57,172 nucleotides of DNA, taken from positions 1 to 57,172 of the forward strand of contig JAUYGX010000073.1 of assembly GCA_030690365.1 (NCBI GenBank). The letters run 5' to 3'. This document shows, one piece after another, positions 1 to 9,703 of this stretch. Position 1 is the stretch's first letter. Each line of letters starts with the position of its first letter. The position numbers and the translations under genes were made by a program. The stretch is from Bacteroidales bacterium (GTDB lineage Bacteria > Bacteroidota > Bacteroidia > Bacteroidales > F082). The notes under the pieces were generated by a model. The model had not been told where the DNA came from. It saw nothing but the letters and a program-made list of their open reading frames with translations, and searched no databases.

Positions 1-2
1 AA

Positions 3-1208
3 ATTGAAGCCGAGAAACTCGATCTGTATTATGCACCAGTTAACATCAAAGACATTATCCGCGAAATAGAACAGATTTTTTCAAACAACATCAACGAAAA
101 AGGACTTGAACTCATCAGTTATGTTTCTCCTTCATTCCCAATGTACATTTGGTTTAGCAATATAAGGTTCAGACAAATTTTGTTTAACCTGGTTGGTAAC
201 GCCATTAAGTTTACCAACAAGGGTAAAATTGAATTGATTATCGATTGCGATTGCAATTATTTGATGGGGCGGCTGAATATGATTTGCTATGTTAAGGATA
301 CCGGAATTGGAATCGACCCGGTGGACAAGGAGGCTATTTTTGAACCGTTCAGGCAATCCGGAATTATCAATACCGACAAAGGTACTGGTTTGGGACTGGC
401 CATTACCAAGCGGTTGGTGGAGATGATGGATGGAACCATCGGCATCGAAGGCTTTCCCGGCAAAGGAACTACTTTCTCGGTTTATTTTAAGGACATTCAG
501 ATTATCGACGAATCGTTTGAATCGTTTATCGAAAACCCGGAGAGCAATTATCAGATTCAATTGCTTTTCTATCCGATGGAGCAATGCGAATTAAAGCACC
601 AATACAACTCGCTATTGGGGATTCCGGCAATTAAAAAACATCCGGCTGAGAACCTGGATGAAGTCAGAGAAATTGTTGAAGTATGCGATGCAGTTATCAT
701 ATGTGAACAAAGCGAAAGCAACATATTGAATATCATTGATTTAATTAACAGTAAACGACCAACTGTAACCACCGAAGTGGTGATTATCGGCAATACTTCT
801 ATTAAAGACACCTTCCCAAATATTCATTTAACAATCTTCCCTACCGATGTAAGTGTAACTGATTTCAGAAACATCCTGAGCTATCTCCTGAAAAATCTCC
901 ATTCCGAAACCGAGTTCAAGCACTTTTTTACCGAAAGTGATCTGTATAGCAACATCCATTTTGAAAAAAGAAACCAGCAAATTATAAAACGATATTTTCA
1001 TCCCGCAATTAACACCAAGTTAATCAGCCACATTCAGGATTTTAGCGATGAATTGGAAAAATTGGCAGATGAGTTTCATGATACAGGCATGAAAAACTAC
1101 TGTACTCAACTCAAAGCCCGGACGGCAGAATTTGATACAGTTGCAATCGATCGGTTGCTAACCATCTACGAAAGTAAATTTGTCTCTCCAAATTACAACA
1201 AATCATGA
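3..1208 (+). CDS. Sensor histidine kinase, C-terminal part (5' end outside window)
   Basis: The reading frame is open from base 3, before the first ATG at 141, so this is the 3' part of a longer kinase. It begins just after the HisKA region. The HATPase domain is complete: N box LFNLVGNAIKFTNKG, G1 box DTGIGID, F box IFEPFRQS, G2 box GTGLGLAIT. About 110 residues then look like a degenerate receiver fold (hydrophobic strands, no clear phospho-acceptor Asp). A helical tail of about 70 residues follows that resembles an Hpt bundle without the usual His motif. Its stop overlaps the next kinase's ATG by 4 bases (ATGA), suggesting translational coupling. Input signal unknown. Confidence 0.88.
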   Translation: MEAEKLDLYYAPVNIKDIIREIEQIFSNNINEKGLELISYVSPSFPMYIWFSNIRFRQILFNLVGNAIKFTNKGKIELIIDCDCNYLMGRLNMICYVKDTGIGIDPVDKEAIFEPFRQSGIINTDKGTGLGLAITKRLVEMMDGTIGIEGFPGKGTTFSVYFKDIQIIDESFESFIENPESNYQIQLLFYPMEQCELKHQYNSLLGIPAIKKHPAENLDEVREIVEVCDAVIICEQSESNILNIIDLINSKRPTVTTEVVIIGNTSIKDTFPNIHLTIFPTDVSVTDFRNILSYLLKNLHSETEFKHFFTESDLYSNIHFEKRNQQIIKRYFHPAINTKLISHIQDFSDELEKLADEFHDTGMKNYCTQLKARTAEFDTVAIDRLLTIYESKFVSPNYNKS

Positions 1209-4200
1209 GGATACTGGCAGGGACAAATCCGTATCCGGATTCAGACAATCATTTTAGGATGAGAATCATACTTCTTTCGCTATTTGTTCTTTTGATGGTA
1301 GCTGACAAAAAGTTGAGTGCTGATAGCCAGGAATCATCGACTGAAGTTATTCAGGACACCTTATTTAAAATACCCAAAGCACTTTTTTTAAACAAAAGGC
1401 AACTGATTGATTCTGTAGCCGATAAGCAACTTTTAAAAAAAAGGGATTCAATATTAAAGCTTATCAACAACAATCAATTAGTGAAATCGCTTAGCATTGA
1501 AGCTCAATTATGGACGGAACTGGGTAAAGCCGACCAAAAGCGATCTGATTATCAGAAGGCAGATAGTGCCTATATGAAGGCGCTAACTTTTGTTCCTGAA
1601 TCAGAACTTTCTCAAAAAGCGTACCTGTATTTGTATTTGGCCGAGAACTACGATTTATGGGACAAACACAAAGAAGCTGTTCAATATTTTTACCTGGCCA
1701 AAGGCACATTTGAGCAGGCCAGAAATAGACCCGGACAAGCATTGGCTATGCAAGGTTTGGCTAAAACCTCCGAATTCCTGGGTGATTACCCCGAAGCCAT
1801 CGGACTGATGCAACTAACACGCGAAATTTATTCTGCCATCGGAAACCGTGAAGGGATTGCTTCTCTGGAGTTTGACTTAGGTGTATTACTTGAAAAGTGG
1901 AATAAAACAGATGCGGCAATGACCCATTTTCAATTGGCTCAGCAATATTACAAAGAACAGAACAACACAAAAAAACTAGCGGAAATAGGCATTAAAATAG
2001 GACAAATTTCTCTGATTAGGAAGCAGTTTGATAAAGCACTCAGGGAATTTGAGGATGTACTTAACAGGGTTCGTGAAACACCCTATGAGGTGAAGATCAG
2101 AAATCTGGTGCTGGTAAGCATGGGGAAAGTTTATCAGGAAACAGGAAACTTGATGGCAGCTTTATACTACTACCAACAAGCCATGGACTATTGCAAGCAA
2201 ATTAACGACAACGACGGACTCATTCAAGCTTTGCAAAAGGCCGGTGAAATTCATATTTTACAGAATAAACCAGCTATTGCCCGGGAAGAATTAACCTTAA
2301 GCATAGCACTTGCCGACACCATGGAAATGAAGGAATATCAAATGCACGGATGGCAACTGTTGTCGGAAATGAATTCGCGGCAGCAACATTTTGAAGATGC
2401 CTACCTTGATCTGTTGAATTATATCACCTTGAAGGACGAACTGTTTTCAGAAGCCGGAAATCAACTGATTAACGAGATTACCATCAGGTATGAAACTGAA
2501 AAAATTAAAGATGCCTACCATACCTTAAAACAAAAAAACGACCTCACCAATCTCGCCCTCGAAAAGCAAAAAGATGTGGGCTCGCTCACCATTATTTTTG
2601 CCACATTTATTGTACTTGTTTCAACCATCATCCTTATTTTCATCATTTTAAGAACCCGCGAAAGTAAACGCAGTTATGCATTATTGAATATTAAAAGCAA
2701 GAAAATCTCTGAACAAAAAGAGGTGCTTACAGCCCTGAACCTGAAACTTACCGAGAGCCGCGAGCAATACAGGAGCATTGTTGAAAATGCAACCATCGGG
2801 ATGTATAAGACGACTCCATCGGGAAAAATCATTTTCACCAACAAAGCCTTGGTTAAAATGCTTGGGTATCCTGAAGATTTTGATTTGGGAACCGTGGATC
2901 TGAACAAATCAAACCCTGAAAGGAACCTATTTATAAAGGTATTGGAAACCAATGAGGTAATTTCAGGGAGAGAGGATACCTGGAAACGCTTCGACGGAAC
3001 CGATATGGAAGTGAACGAAAGCGCCTGGGTGGTAAAGGATTCGCAAGGTAATATTCAATATTATGAAGGAATTGTGGAAGATATTTCACAACGGAAGACC
3101 GTGGAGAAAGCGCTAAAAGAATCGCAGCTGAAGCAACAAAAAATGAACGAGGAACTGATAGTTAAAAACAAACTCGTTGAAAAGGCAAAAAATGAAGCCA
3201 TCGCAGCCAACAAGATAAAAAGTATTTTCCTCGCCAACGTAAGCCACGAAATCAGGACCCCAATGAACTCCATCATAGGGTTTTCTGAAATCGTATCCAC
3301 CCTGGCAACCAATCCACAGCAACAATATTACATCAACTCGATAAAGTCGGGTAGTTCGAGTTTGCTGGCACTCCTGAATGACATTCTTGATTTATCGAAA
3401 ATACAATCCGGTGAAATTGAATTGATTTGCGAGCCTGTTTCTCTTCAGAAAATAGCCGAAGATGTGGTCAACATTTTCCACCTGAGAGCCATGGAAAAAA
3501 ACCTGAAACTGACCTATAAATTCGATTCTGATTTCCCCTCATTTGTTATTATGGACGGAGTTCGGATTCGTCAAGTACTCACCAATCTGGTTGGCAATGC
3601 GATAAAATTCACTGAGGAAGGCTCAGTTGACATTCTTATCCAGTCCACTTTCGTAAACTCCCGGAACCATTGCACCATTACCATGAAAGTTAACGATACC
3701 GGGATCGGAATTGCAAAAGAAGAAATCAACACCATCTTCGAGGCCTTTAAACAAAGCCGATTTCTGGGTGAAAAAGCCTATAGTGGCACCGGATTGGGGC
3801 TAAGCATTTCAAAACAGCTCATCGAAACCATGGGAGGTAAAATCATGCTCGAAAGCCGTCTGGGTGAAGGTAGCACCTTTACAGTGGTCATTCCCAACAT
3901 TCAAATTTCGAAATCCTATATTGACCAAAATAATTCAAAATACCACGAATACGCTAACCTTAAAAGCAGTTTAAAAAATGGCTATGGTGAATCGTCAAAA
4001 AAGAACTTTTTAACCATTCCAGAGATGCCCGACGAACTGAAAGCCGGACTACAGGAAGAATTCAGCGACAGCTGGAAAGAAATAAACACCTCACACTTTA
4101 TAAATGAGCTAACCACCTTTGCCAACAAGTTGATTGTTTACGCAAAAGGAAGTCAGCTAAGTTGGCTGGCTGAATATGGCAACGAATTAATTTCGGCCAG

Positions 4201-4276
4201 TAATCAATTCGATATTGATAAAATAGAAGAATTAATGACCGGCTTAAAAAATATTTTTGCAAATCAATCTAATTGA
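1205..4276 (+). CDS. TPR-PAS sensor histidine kinase
   Basis: Membrane sensor kinase of 1023 residues. A signal-peptide-like hydrophobic stretch lies at about residues 19-40, so the true start may be the ATG at 1259, although the ATG at 1205 has the 4-base coupling overlap. TPR-like helices fill roughly residues 90-440 (predicted periplasmic), with a transmembrane helix at about 460-483. A PAS domain follows at about 522-640 (YRSIVENATIGMYKT). HisKA has phospho-acceptor His681 (SHEIRTPMNS), and HATPase shows NLVGNAIKF, DTGIGIA and GTGLGLSIS. No receiver domain follows, yet a C-terminal helical tail (about 940-1020) of the kind usually found behind receivers in hybrid kinases is kept. Its partner regulator is not evident. 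Confidence 0.93.
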   Translation: MRILAGTNPYPDSDNHFRMRIILLSLFVLLMVADKKLSADSQESSTEVIQDTLFKIPKALFLNKRQLIDSVADKQLLKKRDSILKLINNNQLVKSLSIEAQLWTELGKADQKRSDYQKADSAYMKALTFVPESELSQKAYLYLYLAENYDLWDKHKEAVQYFYLAKGTFEQARNRPGQALAMQGLAKTSEFLGDYPEAIGLMQLTREIYSAIGNREGIASLEFDLGVLLEKWNKTDAAMTHFQLAQQYYKEQNNTKKLAEIGIKIGQISLIRKQFDKALREFEDVLNRVRETPYEVKIRNLVLVSMGKVYQETGNLMAALYYYQQAMDYCKQINDNDGLIQALQKAGEIHILQNKPAIAREELTLSIALADTMEMKEYQMHGWQLLSEMNSRQQHFEDAYLDLLNYITLKDELFSEAGNQLINEITIRYETEKIKDAYHTLKQKNDLTNLALEKQKDVGSLTIIFATFIVLVSTIILIFIILRTRESKRSYALLNIKSKKISEQKEVLTALNLKLTESREQYRSIVENATIGMYKTTPSGKIIFTNKALVKMLGYPEDFDLGTVDLNKSNPERNLFIKVLETNEVISGREDTWKRFDGTDMEVNESAWVVKDSQGNIQYYEGIVEDISQRKTVEKALKESQLKQQKMNEELIVKNKLVEKAKNEAIAANKIKSIFLANVSHEIRTPMNSIIGFSEIVSTLATNPQQQYYINSIKSGSSSLLALLNDILDLSKIQSGEIELICEPVSLQKIAEDVVNIFHLRAMEKNLKLTYKFDSDFPSFVIMDGVRIRQVLTNLVGNAIKFTEEGSVDILIQSTFVNSRNHCTITMKVNDTGIGIAKEEINTIFEAFKQSRFLGEKAYSGTGLGLSISKQLIETMGGKIMLESRLGEGSTFTVVIPNIQISKSYIDQNNSKYHEYANLKSSLKNGYGESSKKNFLTIPEMPDELKAGLQEEFSDSWKEINTSHFINELTTFANKLIVYAKGSQLSWLAEYGNELISASNQFDIDKIEELMTGLKNIFANQSN

Positions 4277-4286
4277 AAATTCACCT

Positions 4287-5438
4287 ATGAATAAACAACA
4301 AGAAAAGATCCTGATAGTGGATGATGTATCGAAGAACATTCAAATTCTTGGAAATATCCTGGCGCAAAAAGACTATAGCATTGCGTACGCTCAAAATGGC
4401 TTTGAAGCACTAAAAATTTGTGATATGCAAGACTTTGACCTTATTCTGCTCGACATCATGATGCCGGGAATTGATGGGTACGAAGTATGCAACCGGCTAA
4501 AAAAAGATCCCCGCACCAAAGATATTCCGATCATTTTTCTAACTGCCAAAGCCGACATGGAAAGCATTGTAAAGGGATTTGAAATAGGCGGACAGGAATA
4601 CATTACAAAGCCATTTAATTCGGCTGAACTGCTGGCCAGGGTCCATACGCATTTGCTACTCAAAAAGCAAAAACAGGAACTCAAATCCATCAACCAGCAC
4701 CTGGAAGAACTTGTAAAAGAACGAACCAATCAACTTGAAATAGCCAATAAAAAACTGGCACAACTCGATCAGGCCAAATCGAATTTCCTATCGTTAATTA
4801 GCCATGAGATGAGAACCCCTTTGAACGGTATTATCGGGCTTACCCAACTTTTAAATCAAACAAATATCGACGCCGACCAAAAGGAATACCTGGAGTACCT
4901 TACCGAAGTTTCTTCACGATTGGTTAGTTTCAGCGAAATTGCCATGCTGATTACCCGGTTAAAAACCGATAAATACAATCCTGACATTCTACCCGTTTCT
5001 ATCGATCACCTGATTGAAACATCTATAAATGCATTTAGGAAAAAAAATCCGGATTCATTGTTGTCCATTCATTACGAAAAGCCAGACAACAGATTCCTTA
5101 TACTGGCCGATTCGGATCTTGTAATGATTGGCATAAGTATGCTGCTCGAAAATGCAGAGAAGTTTGCAGGGCCCGGGCCGAAATTATCCATATCAATTAC
5201 ACGAAGCAATAAAATGGTTCATATGCACTTTATTGATCAGGGTTCTGGATTTTCGGATGAAGCTTTTAAACATATATTTCAACTTTTTGCAGCCGGAGAT
5301 ATCCTGCACAAGGAAGGTTCGGGTTTGTCGCTGGCCACTTTAAAACTGATTGTAGATGTACACAAAGGTGATATTTATGTGAAAAACATAAAGCCCCAAG
5401 GTGCCAAGGTTAGCCTTTCGTTTCCCGAATCCAAATAG
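4287..5438 (+). CDS. Response regulator-histidine kinase hybrid (REC-HisKA-HATPase)
   Basis: Cytoplasmic protein of 383 residues with no membrane segment. An N-terminal receiver domain has phospho-acceptor Asp56 (LILLDIMMPG) and the conserved Lys in ITKPFN. A short coiled coil leads to HisKA with His173 (SHEMRTPLNG), then a HATPase with N box LLENAEKF, G1-like DQGSGF and G2-like GSGLSL. The ATG at 4287 is chosen because the protein then starts MNKQQEKILIVDD, normal for a receiver; the in-frame ATG at 4257 would overlap the upstream gene by 20 bases. It lies 10 bases behind the TPR-PAS kinase and is a plausible partner in one phosphorelay. No DNA-binding output domain is present. Confidence 0.92.
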   Translation: MNKQQEKILIVDDVSKNIQILGNILAQKDYSIAYAQNGFEALKICDMQDFDLILLDIMMPGIDGYEVCNRLKKDPRTKDIPIIFLTAKADMESIVKGFEIGGQEYITKPFNSAELLARVHTHLLLKKQKQELKSINQHLEELVKERTNQLEIANKKLAQLDQAKSNFLSLISHEMRTPLNGIIGLTQLLNQTNIDADQKEYLEYLTEVSSRLVSFSEIAMLITRLKTDKYNPDILPVSIDHLIETSINAFRKKNPDSLLSIHYEKPDNRFLILADSDLVMIGISMLLENAEKFAGPGPKLSISITRSNKMVHMHFIDQGSGFSDEAFKHIFQLFAAGDILHKEGSGLSLATLKLIVDVHKGDIYVKNIKPQGAKVSLSFPESK

Positions 5439-5481
5439 AAATCATTGCTTAATTTGGTTGATTATTTGGCGGGCCTTACAT

Positions 5482-6906
5482 TTATTTACCCCGACCTTGT
5501 AACACAATCATTACAGTGTAAATCAGGATTTTAAAATCCATGGCAATGGACATATTTTCGATATACAGAATATCAAACTGCAACCGTTCTATCATCTCAT
5601 CCACTGTAGATGCATAGCCAAATTTTACTTGTCCCCAAGAGGTAATACCCGGTTTAATTTTCATCAACAACCGGTAATGTGGAGCGCGTTTGGCAATTAA
5701 ATCAATATAGTACTGACGCTCGGGTCGTGGGCCGACCAGCGACATATCTCCTTTAAATACAGTATAAAATTGTGGGATTTCATCCAATCGCACTTTGCGG
5801 ATAAACTTACCAAAAGGTGTTATGCGCGGATCATCGTCGGATGACAACTGAGGTCCAAACTTTTCAGCATCAAAATACATCGACCTGAATTTATGCATCA
5901 TAAACGGTTTGCCGTGTTTTCCGATTCTTTCCTGCGAAAATAAAACAGGCCCTCTGGAAGACAATTTAACGCCAATGGCGGTGATGATGTAAACGGGAAT
6001 CAGCAAAACCATGGCCGCCAACGAGGCAATAATATCGATCAGGCGTTTTAGAGACTGTTGCCAGGCGGGCATCAGGTCGGGCGAGATTTCAATCAATGGG
6101 GTATGAAAAATACCCCGTGTACGTACCGAGCCAAAAATAATGTCCTGCATCAAAGGGATTACTTTGATAATGACGTTGGTAGTCTCGAGTTCGGTGATGA
6201 TACGTTCTACAGTACTTACTTCAGACCGCTCGATGGCGATAATCACCTCCTCCACTTTATAATCGTTAATTACCGAATTCAAATCTTTATAAGCTCCCAG
6301 ATGGGGTAGAAATTTCCCGATTCTGAAATCATCACGATCGTGTACATTTACAAATCCAACAAAATGATTTCCGGAAGATATCTCCTGACTGGTAATATCG
6401 CTGTATACTTTCATGGCATTGCCATTGCTGCCAATGATGATGGTGTTAAAACCCAGTTTGCCGTTGTGGATATTTTTTACCGTTATGGTGGTGAGCGTCA
6501 GCCTGAAAAAATAAGTAAGTGAAAATTGCAGGAAGAAAAGGATTGCAAACGACTGATAGTATGACTTATAAGTAACAATGAAATCGTCAAGAATGAGGAT
6601 GAAAAAGATAACCGTTACACCAATCAGGGTAATAATCAGCGTTTCGCCCAATTCCTTCAAACGGGCTTTTCGGTATATTTTACGATACGACCCCACCATC
6701 AGGTATAGGATTAGCCAAAAAACAGGAACAACAATAATTCCCATCCAGAATTTTCTATCATCAACCACCGTTTCAATATGTGATGTGATAGAAGGATCCT
6801 CTGAAAATTTTCTGACTATATAAAAAAAACTCCAGGCCAGGGCTGCTGAAAGCCAGTCGAGAATAACGTATTTAGCTACTTGTAGACGTCTATTCATACG
6901 CTTCAT
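5482..6906 (-). CDS. Undecaprenyl-phosphate sugar phosphotransferase (WcaJ-like)
   Basis: Membrane enzyme that moves a sugar-1-phosphate from a UDP-sugar onto undecaprenyl phosphate, the first step of an exopolysaccharide, capsule or O-antigen repeat unit. The 474 residues show several N-terminal transmembrane helices, a middle Rossmann-like region (FNTIIIGSNGNAMKVYSDI) and the C-terminal bacterial sugar-transferase domain. That domain has KRLIDIIAS, a re-entrant hydrophobic segment, HKFRSMY, the catalytic Asp-Glu in VRLDEIPQF and VGPRPE. This polyisoprenyl-phosphate hexose-1-phosphate transferase architecture is typical. The ATG overlaps the upstream lipoprotein stop by 4 bases, so the two are co-translated. 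The sugar transferred cannot be read from sequence. Confidence 0.92.
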   Translation of the reverse strand: MKRMNRRLQVAKYVILDWLSAALAWSFFYIVRKFSEDPSITSHIETVVDDRKFWMGIIVVPVFWLILYLMVGSYRKIYRKARLKELGETLIITLIGVTVIFFILILDDFIVTYKSYYQSFAILFFLQFSLTYFFRLTLTTITVKNIHNGKLGFNTIIIGSNGNAMKVYSDITSQEISSGNHFVGFVNVHDRDDFRIGKFLPHLGAYKDLNSVINDYKVEEVIIAIERSEVSTVERIITELETTNVIIKVIPLMQDIIFGSVRTRGIFHTPLIEISPDLMPAWQQSLKRLIDIIASLAAMVLLIPVYIITAIGVKLSSRGPVLFSQERIGKHGKPFMMHKFRSMYFDAEKFGPQLSSDDDPRITPFGKFIRKVRLDEIPQFYTVFKGDMSLVGPRPERQYYIDLIAKRAPHYRLLMKIKPGITSWGQVKFGYASTVDEMIERLQFDILYIENMSIAMDFKILIYTVMIVLQGRGK

Positions 6907-7808
6907 TGCCTTGACACAATTTTAATATTATCCAATAAAATTTGCACATCGGCACTATCACTTTCAAAACCTGCCCTGAAAAGCACTTTATAATCGTCGG
7001 CAGTGGAATTCAATGAGATATTCGGCCCAAGGTTGATGTAAATCTTTTTCCATTCATCCGTATGACCTAAAATCACCAGTGGAACTTCATTAAAAATGCC
7101 ACTGGTTTGCATCAACAATCCCACAGTAACAAAGTTGTTGGTTTTAAAGTTTAGCTCAAGAAGAACAGATGCCCCTTGAGATTCGGGCATGGGGAAACTA
7201 TTGAATGAATAACCAACATATTCCGGTTTATCCTCTGTTAAACTAATCCTGCCAGAATAATGAGAATAACTGCTCAGGAAGGCATCGGGGCTATTCTTTG
7301 GCGAAGTTTGTTTGATTGCTGTATCGCTCGCCGAAGGTTCGTAAAATGAAATATTCGACCCTTCAAAATCTTCCATCCATTGGAAAGTTGTATTTGAGTA
7401 ATAAGTAGTTGATATATTTTTAAGCGAATCGGTTATTTCCGGAATAAAGTTTCGGCTCTCATAAATGATGGGCTTATAAAAAGGATAAGGTACCCGGGTA
7501 CTGGAAATACCATTGAGCTTAATTCCCGGCCGGATTTCGAGTTTATGCTTTCCTTCGGCAAGTACCGGAAAGTGTGCAGGCAATTCAAAAACGCCTAACA
7601 ATGCATCATCAACATAAACCCAGGCATCTGTAATGTTGGAAGAGTTTGTTCCCTGATCGTAGTAACTGGTCTGAATTGAAATACTGTTTATTTGCAGATA
7701 GGCCGGAACTTCCTGATTGCCGGAAAATTTATAACAACCCTGCCACAAAAGTGCAACTGAAGCAATCAGCAATGTTGATATACCATATAGCAAAGTTTTT
7801 ATCTTCAA
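6903..7808 (-). CDS. Lipoprotein of unknown function
   Basis: Protein of 301 residues with a lipoprotein signal peptide: a charged start, hydrophobic core and a lipobox-like Cys in WQGCYKF. The mature part is beta-rich: a PEGA-like start (INSISIQTSYYDQG, DDALLGVFELP, GKHKLEIRPG), then a jelly-roll-like second half ending in VQILLDNIKIV. I do not recognise a named family. It is translationally coupled to the sugar transferase downstream and follows a Gfo/Idh/MocA gene by about 40 bases, so a role in surface polysaccharide assembly or attachment is possible but only inferred from position. Confidence 0.8.
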   Translation of the reverse strand: MKIKTLLYGISTLLIASVALLWQGCYKFSGNQEVPAYLQINSISIQTSYYDQGTNSSNITDAWVYVDDALLGVFELPAHFPVLAEGKHKLEIRPGIKLNGISSTRVPYPFYKPIIYESRNFIPEITDSLKNISTTYYSNTTFQWMEDFEGSNISFYEPSASDTAIKQTSPKNSPDAFLSSYSHYSGRISLTEDKPEYVGYSFNSFPMPESQGASVLLELNFKTNNFVTVGLLMQTSGIFNEVPLVILGHTDEWKKIYINLGPNISLNSTADDYKVLFRAGFESDSADVQILLDNIKIVSRQ

Positions 7809-7850
7809 ACCGTGAAATCCTTTGGGAGTAGTAACGATGTCGTTTGTTAT

Positions 7851-8852
7851 TTATTGTAATGGAACCTCTACATTTGACAAAGAAGCATTAATTTTTTCCA
7901 TCACCATGTGGGCTACCTTTAAGGCGTGATAACCATCGTGGATACTCACAGGTGGCACTGTGTTGTGTACAATTGAGTTTTTGAAGCTTTTCAATTCTTC
8001 AACAATGGCATTAATATTCTCAACAACAGGCTTTTCAAACGAAATGCGTTTCATTTTTTTTCCGTTTCCCAGGTCGATTACCATGGCCATCGGATCTTCG
8101 GGCATGTTGTCAATTTCCTCCATCCGGACGATTTCCGTCACTTTTTCCAAAAAATCTACAGTGATATAGGCATCGCGTTGGAAAATCCTGGTTTTACGCA
8201 TATTTTTCAACGAAAGTCGGCTGGCTGTGAGATTAGCGACAGCACCATTCTCAAATTCAATGCGTGCATTGGCAATATCCGGTGTATCGCTCACCACATT
8301 TACACCGCTGGCGTGTACGTTTTTTACGTCCGATTTTATAACACTCAGTACGATGTCAATATCGTGGATCATCAGATCGAGGACGACCGGAACATCAGTA
8401 CCTCTAGGGTTAAACAAAGCCAGTCGGTGCGTTTCGACAAACATCGGGTCGTTGATGGATGGCTGTGCTGCTAAAAATGCCGGATTAAACCGCTCTACAT
8501 GCCCCACCTGGACTTTAACATTTGCCTCTGTTGCCAGATTGATCAAGTCCATGGCCTCTTCAGGAGTCGTTACAATTGGTTTTTCGATAAATACATGTTT
8601 CTTTTTCCGAATGGCTTCACAAGCACAGCTATAATGCGACACCGTTGGTGTTACAATATCAACCACATCCACCGCATCCACCAATTCGCTTACGCTGTTA
8701 TAGCCTTTAATTCCAAATTCCTGTTCAATCAGTTTAACCCTTTCAGGATCTGTATCATAAAAACCCACCAAGTTAAATTCATCGATTTTACGGATGCAGT
8801 TTAAATGGATTTTACCCAAATGACCAACGCCTAAAACACCAATATTTATCAT
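7851..8852 (-). CDS. Gfo/Idh/MocA family NAD(P)-dependent oxidoreductase
   Basis: Predicted cytoplasmic sugar or sugar-derivative dehydrogenase, 333 residues, normal for the family. The N-terminal Rossmann fold shows GVGHLGKIH, followed by VVDIVTPTVSHY and the catalytic-loop motif FIEKPIV with the conserved Lys of EKP. The C-terminal alpha/beta domain carries VLDLMIHDIDIVLS with the paired Asp/His usual in this family. It heads the operon with the lipoprotein and the sugar transferase, which fits modification of a nucleotide sugar for surface glycan synthesis. The substrate is not determined by sequence alone. A TACCTTTG -7 promoter element lies at 8870-8877, 17 bases upstream of its start. 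Confidence 0.9.
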   Translation of the reverse strand: MINIGVLGVGHLGKIHLNCIRKIDEFNLVGFYDTDPERVKLIEQEFGIKGYNSVSELVDAVDVVDIVTPTVSHYSCACEAIRKKKHVFIEKPIVTTPEEAMDLINLATEANVKVQVGHVERFNPAFLAAQPSINDPMFVETHRLALFNPRGTDVPVVLDLMIHDIDIVLSVIKSDVKNVHASGVNVVSDTPDIANARIEFENGAVANLTASRLSLKNMRKTRIFQRDAYITVDFLEKVTEIVRMEEIDNMPEDPMAMVIDLGNGKKMKRISFEKPVVENINAIVEELKSFKNSIVHNTVPPVSIHDGYHALKVAHMVMEKINASLSNVEVPLQ

Positions 8853-8869
8853 AATAAAAAAAATTTTGG

Positions 8870-8877
8870 CAAAGGTA
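8870..8877 (-). promoter_or_regulatory. Putative -7 promoter element (TACCTTTG)
   Basis: Read on the minus strand, this octamer matches the TAnnTTTG -7 consensus known for the primary sigma factor of Bacteroidota. It sits 17 bases upstream of the oxidoreductase ATG at 8852. No clear -33 TTTG is visible at the usual distance, so it is a candidate only. Confidence 0.45.
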
Positions 8878-8947
8878 GTTTTTTCTTGTAGTCATTATTT
8901 CTATTTTCGCACAAAATTGAGAAGTAATAAGGATTGCAGCTAAAAAA

Positions 8948-9595
8948 ATGGAAGACTCATATCGACACCAGGGAATGCGTAAAAAACTTGTTGACACCAT
9001 TCGGAAGAAAGGCATTACTGACGAACGAATTTTACAAGTTATCAACAACATACCCAGGCATTTCTTTCTGGATTCTTCCTTTCTTGAATTTGCGTACGAA
9101 GACAAGCCCTTTCCCATTGGATCGGGTCAGACTATTTCACAACCTTACACGGTTGCTTTTCAAACCGAATTGCTCCAGGTAAAAAGAGGCGACAAAATCC
9201 TGGAAGTGGGCACAGGCTCAGGCTACCAGGCCTGCGTGTTAGAAGCATTAGGGGCCAAGGTTTTTTCCATCGAACGTCAGAAACGGTTGTTCGACAAGAC
9301 CAAAGAGTTTTTAAGGGACCTTGGCTATCACATCAAGGTATTTTATGGCGATGGAAACAAAGGCCTTCCTACCTATGGGCCATTCGACAAAATATTGATT
9401 ACAGCCGCTGCACCTGACCTTCACATCAGCCTGATTGACCAGTTAAAACCAGGAGGTGTTATTGTTGTTCCATTGGGTCAGGGAGAGGTGCAAACCATGA
9501 TGCGTTATACAAAACAGCCTTCCGGTGAGTTAACAGCCGAATCGTTTGGCACTTTTCGATTTGTCCCCTTACTGGGTGATAAAGCCAACGACTAA
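8948..9595 (+). CDS. pcm: Protein-L-isoaspartate O-methyltransferase
   Basis: Repairs age-damaged proteins by methylating L-isoaspartyl residues with S-adenosylmethionine. The 215 residues match the bacterial Pcm length. Family features in order: an N-terminal helix (ITDERILQVINNIPRHFF), the substrate-loop motif IGSGQTISQPY, SAM motif I EVGTGSGYQ, then GDGNKGLPTYGPFDKILIT and the C-terminal LKPGGVIVVPLG. The start at 8948 gives MEDSYRHQGMRK, the usual N-terminus; an overlapping ORF in another frame is a shadow. It is divergent from the Gfo/Idh/MocA gene with 95 bases between, and a hairpin follows the stop. Confidence 0.95.
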   Translation: MEDSYRHQGMRKKLVDTIRKKGITDERILQVINNIPRHFFLDSSFLEFAYEDKPFPIGSGQTISQPYTVAFQTELLQVKRGDKILEVGTGSGYQACVLEALGAKVFSIERQKRLFDKTKEFLRDLGYHIKVFYGDGNKGLPTYGPFDKILITAAAPDLHISLIDQLKPGGVIVVPLGQGEVQTMMRYTKQPSGELTAESFGTFRFVPLLGDKAND

Positions 9596-9597
9596 AA

Positions 9598-9621
9598 AAG
9601 GCCGCACCTAAGTGCAGCCTT
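9598..9621. terminator. Bidirectional hairpin terminator
   Basis: Stems 9598-9607 and 9612-9621 pair over 10 bp (one G-T pair) around a CTAA loop. A run of A on the plus strand at 9594-9599 becomes a T tract on the minus strand. It follows the pcm stop directly and ends the convergent lipoprotein gene, for which it is the stronger terminator. Confidence 0.8.
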
Positions 9622-9703
9622 CTACCCGATTTGCAACCAGGCTTACAAAAAATTATGAAGAAAAACCCGTTCAAAGGCTTTTCTTCATAACCGTTGTCAA
9701 TTC

